Assembly: GCA_002311335.1 (NCBI GenBank)
Contig: DBZX01000020.1
Span: 11,017 to 22,698, forward strand
Origin: a bacterium UBP10_UBA1149
Lineage (GTDB): Bacteria > Desulfobacterota > Binatia > UBA1149
Reading direction: 5' to 3'
DNA: 11,682 bases
The notes under the pieces are model-generated. The model searched no databases. It was not told where the DNA came from and worked only from the letters and a program-made list of their open reading frames with translations. Shown piece by piece: positions 1-6,966 of this stretch. Made by a program: the position numbers and the translations under genes. How positions within the stretch are numbered: the stretch's first letter is position 1; each line of letters opens with the position of its first letter.

Positions 1-429
1 GGACAGGCCAACTACGGCGCCGCCAAGGGAGGCATTGCTTCGCTCACCATGATCACGGCGCTGGAGGGCAAGCGCTACGGCGTGCGAGCCAACGCGGTGG
101 CACCTGGTGGAGCCACGCGCCTTGTCACCGAAACCTTCCAGGGCATCGAAACGCTGGAGGCCAACGAAGTGGGTGAAGAGTTCAGCAAGCTGAACCCCGG
201 GAACTCGGCACCGGTGGTGGCGTGGCTGGCCAGCGACGAAGCCTCGCACGTTACCGGGCAGGTCTTCCGCGCGGTGGGTGACGAAATAGCCCACTACCGC
301 TCGTGGCAACTGGGCTCACCCGTAAAAGCAGGAAAAGACCCACAGCGCTGGGACGCGCGTCGCATTGGCGACGCGATCGCCACCGACATTTTCGGCAGCA
401 GCGTAGCCGGCCTCAAGATGGGTAGCTGA
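1..429 (+). CDS. Short-chain dehydrogenase/reductase (SDR), C-terminal part, 5' truncated
   Basis: The reading frame is open from base 1 and ends at TGA 427-429, so the true start lies upstream of the window. The visible 142 residues begin with GQANYGAAKGG, which holds the SDR catalytic YxxxK pair (Tyr5 and Lys9 of the fragment). After it come the RYGVRANAVAPGG segment usual after the active site and the SDEASHVTGQVF stretch typical near SDR C-termini. The Rossmann glycine motif and catalytic Ser are outside the window. Family knowledge: NAD(P)-dependent oxidation or reduction of a hydroxy/keto group. The context with a thiolase and an HMGCS-like protein suggests a 3-hydroxyacyl-CoA type substrate, which is inference. 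An ATG at 49 lies after the active site and is not a credible start. The next gene starts 15 bases after the stop, so the two are probably co-transcribed. Confidence 0.9.
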   Translation, partial: GQANYGAAKGGIASLTMITALEGKRYGVRANAVAPGGATRLVTETFQGIETLEANEVGEEFSKLNPGNSAPVVAWLASDEASHVTGQVFRAVGDEIAHYRSWQLGSPVKAGKDPQRWDARRIGDAIATDIFGSSVAGLKMGS

Positions 430-444
430 AGCAGCGAAATCGCC

Positions 445-1875
445 ATGGCAGGAATAAGTTCTTACGGCGCCTACGTACCACCCCACCGGCTTTCCCTGGA
501 TGCCCTGTCCGGCCGTGCGCCGCGCGACGGCGGTCCCGAAAAAGCGGTGGCGTGGAACGACGAGGACAGCGTCACCATGGCGGTGGCGGCCGGTGCTAGC
601 TGCCTGGCCGGGTTTTCCCGCGAGCGGGTCGACGCGGTCTACTTCGCATCGACCAGTTACCCGTTCAGGGAGAAACAGGGCGCGGCACTGATCGCGCGAG
701 CGCTGGACCTCGGACGTGAGCTCCAGGCCACCGACTACTCGAACTCGCTGCGCGCCGGCACGACCGCCCTGCGGGCGGCGGCCGATGCCATCGACGCGGG
801 TTCGGCCACGTGCGTCCTGGTCATCGCGTCCGACTGCCGAATGGGTGCCCCGGGTTCCGGACTGGAGCGCAACAGTGGCGACGGCGCGGCCGCGTTCCTG
901 GTGTCGAAGGATTCGGCCATAGCCACCATGGAAGCTTCTCGATCTGTCACCGACGAGATTGTCGACGTGTGGCGCAGCGAGGGGGATGACTTCGTGCACA
1001 GCTGGGAAGACCGCTTCGTCGTGCAGGAAGGCTACGCGCCTCGCATGGCCGAGGCGGTCGATGGCCTGCTGGCCGACGGCGACGACTCGGTAAGCGACTA
1101 CGACAAGGTCGCCCTGTACGGCCCCGACCACCGCAGTCGGGCGGACGTCGCACGCACCCTCGGTCTTTCCGAGGGGCAGCTCACCGACGCTTTCTTTGGT
1201 CGCCTGGGCAACGCCGGAGTGGCCTTCGCACCCCTGCAACTGGTAGCCGCGCTCGAGAACGCACGACCGGGTGAACGCATACTGGTAGCCAACTACGGCG
1301 ACGGCGCCGATGCACTCGCGCTCAAGGTCACCGACGGAATAGAGCAACTGCCGGCACGACGAGGAGTGGAGTGGCACCTGGAAAGGCGACAACCGGTGGC
1401 CGACTACGCCCAGTATCTCAAGGCCAGGGACCTGGGGACAAGCGAGTGGGAAGCCCAGGCAGGACCGGGACTTTCGGCTACCGTCCACTTCCGCGAGCGC
1501 GACAGCAACCTCGCTTTCTGTGGCCAGCGTTGCCGCTCCTGCGGCGCCGTGCAGTTTCCCGTCCAACGCGTGTGTGAAAGCTGCTTCGCCCGCGACGATT
1601 TTGATGTAACCCGCCTTTCGGACCGTAGCGGGAAGCTGGTTACCTGGACCTTCGACTATTTTTTCCCCACGCCCACCCCGCCCACCGTAGCAGGCATAGT
1701 GGACGTCGAGGGCGCGCGCGTGCACATGCAACTGGTCAACTGCGTACCCGACGACGTCAGCCTCGGCATGCCGCTGGAGTTCGAGTTCCGCTGTATCCAC
1801 CGCGCGGGCGGGCGACCGAACTACTACTGGAAAGCAACACCGGCCGCCGAGCCGGCAACAAGCGAGGGCCGGTAA
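445..1875 (+). CDS. HMG-CoA synthase-like protein fused to a zinc-ribbon/OB-fold (DUF35) domain
   Basis: 476 residues. Residues 1 to about 300 follow the HMG-CoA synthase/ketoacyl-synthase III pattern: GISSYGAYVPPHRL at the N-terminus, RAGTTALRAAADAI at 103-116, GAPGSGLERNSGDGAAAF at 134-151, and GNAGVAFAPLQL at 255-266. A zinc ribbon follows with CRSCG at 363-367 and CESC at 377-380 (an additional Cys at 359), then an OB-fold ending near 465, as in DUF35 proteins that bind acyl-CoA. Positions where archaeal HMGCS has its catalytic Glu, Cys and His appear to be Thr70, Leu102 and Gly226, judged by eye from remembered family motifs, so classical HMGCS chemistry is doubtful. The ATG at 445 is chosen because the family N-terminal motif starts directly after it; the Shine-Dalgarno there is weak. 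The stop TAA overlaps the thiolase ATG by one base, which implies translational coupling and probably a physical complex. The exact substrate is unknown. Confidence 0.85.
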   Translation: MAGISSYGAYVPPHRLSLDALSGRAPRDGGPEKAVAWNDEDSVTMAVAAGASCLAGFSRERVDAVYFASTSYPFREKQGAALIARALDLGRELQATDYSNSLRAGTTALRAAADAIDAGSATCVLVIASDCRMGAPGSGLERNSGDGAAAFLVSKDSAIATMEASRSVTDEIVDVWRSEGDDFVHSWEDRFVVQEGYAPRMAEAVDGLLADGDDSVSDYDKVALYGPDHRSRADVARTLGLSEGQLTDAFFGRLGNAGVAFAPLQLVAALENARPGERILVANYGDGADALALKVTDGIEQLPARRGVEWHLERRQPVADYAQYLKARDLGTSEWEAQAGPGLSATVHFRERDSNLAFCGQRCRSCGAVQFPVQRVCESCFARDDFDVTRLSDRSGKLVTWTFDYFFPTPTPPTVAGIVDVEGARVHMQLVNCVPDDVSLGMPLEFEFRCIHRAGGRPNYYWKATPAAEPATSEGR

Positions 1876-3032
1876 TGGGCAAGGACGCGCTTCGCGACAA
1901 GGTGTCGATAGTGGGTGTTGGCTGCTGCCCCTTTGGCGAGAACTGGGATCAGTCTCCATCCGACATGATCGTAGACGCCGCCTACGAGGCTTACGCCGAC
2001 GCGGGCATAGACGAACCACAGAAAAGAATAGAGGCTGTATTCACCGGCAGCCTTTACACCACGCAGGGGCCGCACGAGTGCGCCGACGCGCTCAAGCTGT
2101 TCGAGCGACCGGTCAGCATGGTCTCTAACTACTGCGCCACCGGCACCGACGCGTTTCGCTACGGTGTAATGTCTATCGCCTCGGGGCTGTACGACACCGT
2201 GCTGGTGGTCGGCTACGACAAGCCCAAGGACCGCGGCGTTTCGGGTCCGACGGTGATGATGGACAGCGTACGCGACCTGCCCAAGACACCCGCCGGCTGG
2301 TTTTCTCTTTGCGCGGCGACCTACTTTGACCGCTACGGGGCCGGCCGCGAGGACCTCGCGCGCATCGCCGTCAAGAACCACCACAACGGCACGCTGGCCC
2401 CGCGCAGTTGGCTCAAGCGGGAGATCACCGTCGACGACGTGCTCAGCGCGCGCATGATCTCCTGGCCCTTCGGCCTGTACGACTGTGCGGCGCAGACCGA
2501 CGGCGCGGCGGCCGTTGTCCTGTCCCGCACCGACCTCGCACGTGGATTCCGCGACGACCCGGTGCTGGTCAAGGCCGTCACCATCAGCTCGGGCCCCAAT
2601 CCGCAGAAAGATCCCGGCAATGACTTCCTGTCGTGGAAACCCAACGGCTGGGCCGCGGCCGATGCTTACGCGCAGGCCGGTATTAGCGATCCGCGCAGCG
2701 AGATCGGCGTTGCCCAGGTGCACGACTGCTTTTCACTGACCGAGCTGCTGGCCTACGAGGACCTCGGGTTCTGCGACAAGGGCAGCGCAAAGGAACACAT
2801 AGCCGACGGCAAATTCGAACTGGGCGGCGACCTGCCGGTGAACACCGACGGAGGCCTGAAGGCCTTCGGACACCCCACCGGGGCTACCGGCGTACGCATG
2901 ATCTACGAGAACACGCTTCAACTGCAGGGCCGCGCAGAAAAACGCCAGGTCAAAAACCCCCGGCTGGCCCTGTCACACAACCTTGGTGGCCATCCCACTG
3001 CCTGCGGCATCGCCATACTGGGACGCGACTGA
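1875..3032 (+). CDS. Thiolase family protein (SCP2-like acetyl-CoA acetyltransferase)
   Basis: 385 residues, full length for SCP2-type thiolases. The nucleophile motif is SNYCATGTDAF with Cys87. The VHDCFSLTE motif carries His283, and the TDGGLKAFGHPTGATG block carries His333. The C-terminus ends in HNLGGHPTACGIAILG, a glycine-rich loop of the SCP2 kind rather than the CxGGG of classical thiolases. Family knowledge: these enzymes condense or cleave acyl-CoAs through a Cys-bound acyl intermediate. Because Cys87 is present, thiolase activity is more likely than the Cys-independent retro-aldol reaction of Ltp2-type relatives. The start ATG at 1875 overlaps the upstream TAA, and a GAGGG Shine-Dalgarno (1864-1868) lies 6 bases before it. 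Its neighbour carries a DUF35 domain, the usual partner of SCP2-type thiolases. The true substrate cannot be read from the sequence. Confidence 0.9.
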   Translation: MGKDALRDKVSIVGVGCCPFGENWDQSPSDMIVDAAYEAYADAGIDEPQKRIEAVFTGSLYTTQGPHECADALKLFERPVSMVSNYCATGTDAFRYGVMSIASGLYDTVLVVGYDKPKDRGVSGPTVMMDSVRDLPKTPAGWFSLCAATYFDRYGAGREDLARIAVKNHHNGTLAPRSWLKREITVDDVLSARMISWPFGLYDCAAQTDGAAAVVLSRTDLARGFRDDPVLVKAVTISSGPNPQKDPGNDFLSWKPNGWAAADAYAQAGISDPRSEIGVAQVHDCFSLTELLAYEDLGFCDKGSAKEHIADGKFELGGDLPVNTDGGLKAFGHPTGATGVRMIYENTLQLQGRAEKRQVKNPRLALSHNLGGHPTACGIAILGRD

Positions 3033-3051
3033 TCCGCGGCCGCCGCGGTCA
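3030..3051. terminator. Hairpin holding both convergent stop codons; possible bidirectional transcription end
   Basis: CCGCGG at 3034-3039 and again at 3043-3048 can pair around a 3-base loop. TGA at 3030-3032 (stop of the plus-strand thiolase) pairs with TCA at 3049-3051, which is the minus-strand TGA stop of the membrane protein, leaving T3033 as a bulge. This gives about 9 base pairs, mostly G:C. Neither strand has a T-run after the stem, so intrinsic termination is uncertain. It may instead stall polymerase, or protect mRNA 3' ends. Confidence 0.35.
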
Positions 3052-3507
3052 GCCGTCTGCTGCCGGGGTCCGTCGCAGCGACAGCACCAGCATGACCAGC
3101 GACACGACAATGATAAGGTAGCCGCCCGGAACGGCCGGCGGAGTCTCAAGCGTGACTATCGGTTTCCAGTTGCTTATGGCCATGCGGCCCAGGTACTCGA
3201 CGATCAGCGACAGGTACATCAGCGGCAGCAGCGCTCGATAACGCCACAGCACCAGCACATAGAGCAGACCGATCAACAGCTGCGACAATCCCCACAGGGC
3301 GAAGATCGTCACCACCGCTGCGGCGGCTTCGACGGGGTAACTGTCCAGAGGGATGGTGGCTATGGACTGGGCGCCGCCGTCCGCACGAAAGACGTGAACC
3401 AGGCTGCGTCCCAGCGTAATCAGCGTTATCGGGTAGAACAGCCACAAGGCCAGCGGGTGACCCCGGTAGTCGTTGTTGACCTGGTGAGGAAAAAGTCCTT
3501 GCAACAC
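3049..3507 (-). CDS. Small integral membrane protein, four predicted helices, function unknown
   Basis: 152 residues starting with GTG (3505-3507) and ending at TGA (3049-3051). A perfect AAGGAGG Shine-Dalgarno (minus strand, 3514-3520) lies 6 bases before the GTG and decides the start. Hydrophobic segments are visible at about residues 19-37, 60-87, 92-110 and 128-144. A polar loop around 41-58 (FRADGGAQSIATIPLDSYP) and a short Arg-rich C-terminus (SLRRTPAADG) flank them. There is no signal peptide, and I recognise no catalytic motif. The gene starts 25 bases after the carboxylase stop on the same strand and is probably in the same operon. It could be a membrane partner of the carboxylase or of lipid metabolism, but that rests only on position. 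Confidence 0.8.
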   Translation of the reverse strand: MLQGLFPHQVNNDYRGHPLALWLFYPITLITLGRSLVHVFRADGGAQSIATIPLDSYPVEAAAAVVTIFALWGLSQLLIGLLYVLVLWRYRALLPLMYLSLIVEYLGRMAISNWKPIVTLETPPAVPGGYLIIVVSLVMLVLSLRRTPAADG

Positions 3508-3513
3508 TACCTG

Positions 3514-3520
3514 CCTCCTT
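3514..3520 (-). promoter_or_regulatory. Strong Shine-Dalgarno AAGGAGG for the membrane-protein gene
   Basis: The plus strand reads CCTCCTT here, so the minus-strand transcript has AAGGAGG, 6 bases before a GTG start. It is the best ribosome binding site in the window. It supports translation of this small gene independent of the carboxylase upstream and fixes the non-ATG start. Confidence 0.75.
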
Positions 3521-3532
3521 ATTTATCGCGGT

Positions 3533-6500
3533 CTACCAGGTATCAATACAGGGACGCTTCTTTTCAGTGCGCGGCGCGGGATCCGGCACCGACCTCAGCG
3601 CCGACACGACGCGTTGTCTCGAATCGGCGGGATCGATAACGTCGTCGATCTCGAAGTGCGACGCCATGTTGACGGCCTTGCCCACCTCGTAGGCGCGCGC
3701 GACCATCTTTTCGTAAAGCTCGCGGCGCTCCTGCGGATCGTCGACGGCCTCGAGTTCCTTGCGAAATCCCAGCTTGACGGCTCCCTCCAGGCCCATGCCG
3801 CCGAACTCGCCGGTGGGCCAGGACACCGTGAACAGCGGAGCGTGAAAGCTGCCGGCCGCCATTGCCTGCGCCCCCAGGCCGTAGCCCTTGCGCAGCACTA
3901 TCGTCATGAAGGGCACCGTCATGCTCGCGCCAACCACGAACATGCGCGAGGCGTGCCTGACATTGGCGAGTTTTTCTATCTCGGGTCCGACCATGATGCC
4001 CGGCGTGTCGCAGAGGCTGAGTACGGGCAGGTCAAAAGCATCGCACAGCTGCATGAAACGCGCGGCCTTGTCGGCCCCGTCGGGGTCTATGGCCCCGGCC
4101 AGGTGGCCGGGGTTGTTGGCCAGTATGCCCAGCGGGCGTCCCTCTATGCGCGCGAGCGCCGTGACCATGCCCGCTCCGAAGCCCGCGCGCAGCTCGAGCA
4201 CCGAGTTCTCGTCGGCCAGCGTCTCAATGACCGAGCGCACGTCGTAAACGCGCAGGCGGTTTTCGGGTATGGCCTCCCTGAGCAGGCGCTGGTCGGCTGC
4301 CTGCCAGTCATCGACCGGGCCCTGGAAGTAAGAAAGGTAGCGCTTGGCCGTTGCCACGGCCTGCTCTTCGTCGTCGACCAGCACGTCGACCACGCCGTTG
4401 GCCGATTGCACGGCAGCCGGGCCAACCTCGGTGGGGTGAAAGACCCCCAGGCCGCCGCCCTCTATCATGGCCGGCCCGCCCATGCCGATGCTCGAGTTAC
4501 GCGTGGCGATGATGACGTCGCAGCAACCGAGCAACGCGGCGTTGCCGGCAAAACAGTAGCCCGAGTTCACGCCCACCAGCGGAACCAGCCCGCTGAGCTC
4601 GCCAAAGTAGCGAAAGGCCAGGCAGTCGAGACCGGCCACGCCGGGCGCGTCGGTGTCGCCGGGCCGCCCTCCCCCGCCCTCGGTAAAGATGACCACCGGC
4701 AGCCGCTGCTCGCGCGCGATCTCGAACATGCGATCCTTCTTACGGTGGTTGAGCATGCCCTGGGTGCCGGCCAGCACGCTGTAGTCGTAGGACATGACCA
4801 CGCAGCGCGACGAGTCGTCGGCAAAAACATCGCCGTTGACCCGCCCCAGGCCGCAGACCATGCCGTCGCCCGGCGTCTTGCGTATAAGATCATCCATCTC
4901 GCGGCGGCCGCGCTGGGCGGCGATCACCAGCGCGCCGTATTCTTCGAAGGACCCCGCATCGCAGAGATCGTCCACGTTCTCGCGGGCGGTACGCTGCCCG
5001 GTCTTGCGACGACGCGCGACCACGTCGGGGCGGTTTTCATCCAGCCCGAAGGCGTGCCTTTCGACGACCTCGGCGAGATCGGGCCGGACGCGTTCAAGAT
5101 CAGGAGCCTCTTCGGTCACCGGCGCTGTCGCTTCGACCTGCTTCTCTTTTATGAGCAGCAAGCGCTGTCCCTCGGTCACCGTGTCGCCGGCGGCCACGTC
5201 GATCACCAGCAGTTCGCCCGCCACTGGAGCCGCGATCACGTGCTCCATCTTCATTGACTCCATCACCAGCAACTCGTCGCCGGCGGCCAGCACCTGTCCG
5301 ACCTCGACGGCCAGCGAAACCACCGTGCCCGGCATGGCCGAGCACAGGACCCGCTCACCCGCGTCGGCGACTGATCCGCCGTCAGCAGGCAGCGCCGGGA
5401 CAGCGTCGTCCTCAAAAAACAGGCGCCGATGCTTGCCGTCGCCGTTGGCCGAAAGCTCACTGCCGTGGTCGCCCAGCAGCCCGGTGTACCAGTTGCCCGC
5501 CTCTACCTCGGCGTGTTGCAGCAGGTTCTGCAGAAAGCCGATGTTGGTGGCCACCCCCTCCACCCTGAATTCGCAAAGCGCCCGGTAGGCCGTCGCCAGC
5601 AGCTCGCCGAGATCTCCCGACGGCCTGGTGACGACCAGCTTGGCCAGCAACGAATCGTAGGCCCCGGCGACCTCGTAGCCGGTGTAGCCGAGCGTGTCGA
5701 CGCGCAGGCCCGGCCCTGCGGGCGGGTCGAACACGGCCAGCGTTCCGCCCGAGGGAAGCACGCTGCCGTCGGCCTGCTGCCTTTCGGCGTTGATCCTGAC
5801 CTGCAGCGCGATGCCGCGCTGCCTGACGTCATCCACGCCCAGCTCAGACAGCTTGGCGCCGCGGGCGACCTGTAGTTGAAGGCTGACGAGGTCGAGGCCC
5901 GTTACCTGCTCGGTGACCGTGTGCTCGACCTGCAGGCGCGGGTTGGCCTCTATGAAAAACAACTCGCCGTTATCGCCAGCGTCCAGGTCGAGCAGGAACT
6001 CGAAGGTGCCCAGGCCCGTGTAATCGAGCTCGCGGGCCATCAGGACGGCGGCGTCGCTCATCTGTTTTCGCTGCCCATCGGACAAGGCGACAGCCGGGGC
6101 CAGCTCCACGAGTTTCTGGTGACGCCGCTGCAGGCTGCACTCGCGGTCACCCAGCACCACCAGGCCACCGTGCTGGTCGCCCAGCACCTGCACCTCGAAG
6201 TGTCTCGCTCGCCTGACCAGTTGCTCGGCGTACAGCCCGCCGTGCCCGAAGGCCGACTCGGCCTCCGACCGGCAGCGCTGCCAGGCCTGCTCGACCTCGT
6301 CGGCGCTGTACACCGCTCGCATGCCCCTTCCGCCACCCCCGGCGACGGCCTTTACCATCATCGCTGAGCCCTTGCCCAGCGATTCCAGGAACGCCTGGGC
6401 CCCGGCGAGATCGAGCTCGCCTTCGCTTCCGGCCAACACCGGCACTCCCAGGCGCCGGGCCAGCGCGCGTGCGCGAGGCTTGTCGCCCAGTAGCTCGAGG

Positions 6501-6826
6501 GTCGCGGGCGCGGGTCCCACGAAAACCACGCCGCGCTCGGCCGCCAGCGAGGCAAAGCCGGCGTTTTCGGCCAGGAATCCGTAGCCCGGGTGCAGCAAGG
6601 TGCAGCCCTCGTCCACGGCGATGGCGAGCTGCTGTTCCCCGTCGAGATAAGCGGCCACGCCGTTGCCCTCGAGACGACGGGCCCGGTCGGCCACGCGCAG
6701 GTGCAGGCATCGCGAATCGTCGCCTGCGTAAACGGCTACCGTGCGCAGTCCTAGCTCGGCAGCCGCGCGCGCAACGCGCAGCGCCACCTCCCCGCGGTTT
6801 GCTATGAGTACTGATTCACCCGACAT
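3533..6826 (-). CDS. Single-chain biotin-dependent acyl-CoA carboxylase (BC-BCCP-CT)
   Basis: 1097 residues from the ATG at 6826. An in-frame GTG at 6853 would add 9 residues, but neither start has a clear Shine-Dalgarno, and the family usually begins just before VLIANRGE. Numbers below count from the GTG form. Biotin carboxylase, about 14-450: VLIANRGEVALR, HPGYGFLAEN, ATP-grasp loop GGGGRGM at 172-178, RRHQKLVE, EANPRLQVEHTVTE at 302-315 and the catalytic-type Arg353 in QVRINAE. Biotin carrier, about 503-570, with ESMKME and biotinyl Lys535. Carboxyltransferase, about 590-1090, in two crotonase-like halves, with GTQGMLNHRKKDRMFE at 696-711 and the LCDTPGIMVG segment. Family knowledge: ATP and bicarbonate carboxylate biotin, which then carboxylates an acyl-CoA; single-chain enzymes of about 120 kDa are described as long-chain acyl-CoA carboxylases. 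Whether the substrate is acetyl-, propionyl- or longer acyl-CoA cannot be read here. It is cytoplasmic and probably co-transcribed with the membrane protein downstream. Confidence 0.93.
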   Translation of the reverse strand: MSGESVLIANRGEVALRVARAAAELGLRTVAVYAGDDSRCLHLRVADRARRLEGNGVAAYLDGEQQLAIAVDEGCTLLHPGYGFLAENAGFASLAAERGVVFVGPAPATLELLGDKPRARALARRLGVPVLAGSEGELDLAGAQAFLESLGKGSAMMVKAVAGGGGRGMRAVYSADEVEQAWQRCRSEAESAFGHGGLYAEQLVRRARHFEVQVLGDQHGGLVVLGDRECSLQRRHQKLVELAPAVALSDGQRKQMSDAAVLMARELDYTGLGTFEFLLDLDAGDNGELFFIEANPRLQVEHTVTEQVTGLDLVSLQLQVARGAKLSELGVDDVRQRGIALQVRINAERQQADGSVLPSGGTLAVFDPPAGPGLRVDTLGYTGYEVAGAYDSLLAKLVVTRPSGDLGELLATAYRALCEFRVEGVATNIGFLQNLLQHAEVEAGNWYTGLLGDHGSELSANGDGKHRRLFFEDDAVPALPADGGSVADAGERVLCSAMPGTVVSLAVEVGQVLAAGDELLVMESMKMEHVIAAPVAGELLVIDVAAGDTVTEGQRLLLIKEKQVEATAPVTEEAPDLERVRPDLAEVVERHAFGLDENRPDVVARRRKTGQRTARENVDDLCDAGSFEEYGALVIAAQRGRREMDDLIRKTPGDGMVCGLGRVNGDVFADDSSRCVVMSYDYSVLAGTQGMLNHRKKDRMFEIAREQRLPVVIFTEGGGGRPGDTDAPGVAGLDCLAFRYFGELSGLVPLVGVNSGYCFAGNAALLGCCDVIIATRNSSIGMGGPAMIEGGGLGVFHPTEVGPAAVQSANGVVDVLVDDEEQAVATAKRYLSYFQGPVDDWQAADQRLLREAIPENRLRVYDVRSVIETLADENSVLELRAGFGAGMVTALARIEGRPLGILANNPGHLAGAIDPDGADKAARFMQLCDAFDLPVLSLCDTPGIMVGPEIEKLANVRHASRMFVVGASMTVPFMTIVLRKGYGLGAQAMAAGSFHAPLFTVSWPTGEFGGMGLEGAVKLGFRKELEAVDDPQERRELYEKMVARAYEVGKAVNMASHFEIDDVIDPADSRQRVVSALRSVPDPAPRTEKKRPCIDTW

Positions 6827-6966
6827 GCAACCCGTGTTCTGCCAGCCCGGCACAGGGGTGTCCAGTCACCGGCGCCTGAAACCCGTTGTAAACGCTACCG
6901 GGGAGCGGCAGTATCACGCTTCCGTGGCCGACTTGCCGTGACCGGCACACCGCCCAGCCAGTTCGC
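6827..6966. promoter_or_regulatory. Divergent intergenic promoter region between the carboxylase and outer-membrane protein genes
   Basis: 140 bases separate two divergent starts, so promoters for both genes should lie here. On the plus strand, TTGTAA (6886-6891) and CAGTAT (6909-6914) are 17 bases apart, a weak sigma70-like pair for the outer-membrane protein gene. The same region on the minus strand gives TTTACA (6887-6892 complement), but no good -10 follows. An inverted repeat TGCCG-TGAC-CGGCA (6934-6947) sits 19 bases before the GTG at 6967 and could be an operator or a small hairpin. None of these sites is strong. Confidence 0.4.

Noticed and set aside
316..2019. 567-codon open frame on the minus strand opposite the SDR and HMGCS-like genes
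   Set aside because: Antisense shadow in high-GC DNA. It has no recognisable motif and lies opposite two genes with clear family motifs.
1824..2723. 299-codon minus-strand frame opposite the thiolase
   Set aside because: Shadow frame; the plus-strand thiolase has its active-site Cys and His motifs throughout.
3614..5257. 547-codon plus-strand frame opposite the carboxylase
   Set aside because: Mirror of the carboxyltransferase and carrier coding sequence; low-complexity composition and no motif.
6826..6853. GTG at 6853 as the carboxylase start
   Set aside because: It adds nine residues before the family N-terminus and has no ribosome site; the ATG at 6826 is preferred, although its own site is also weak.
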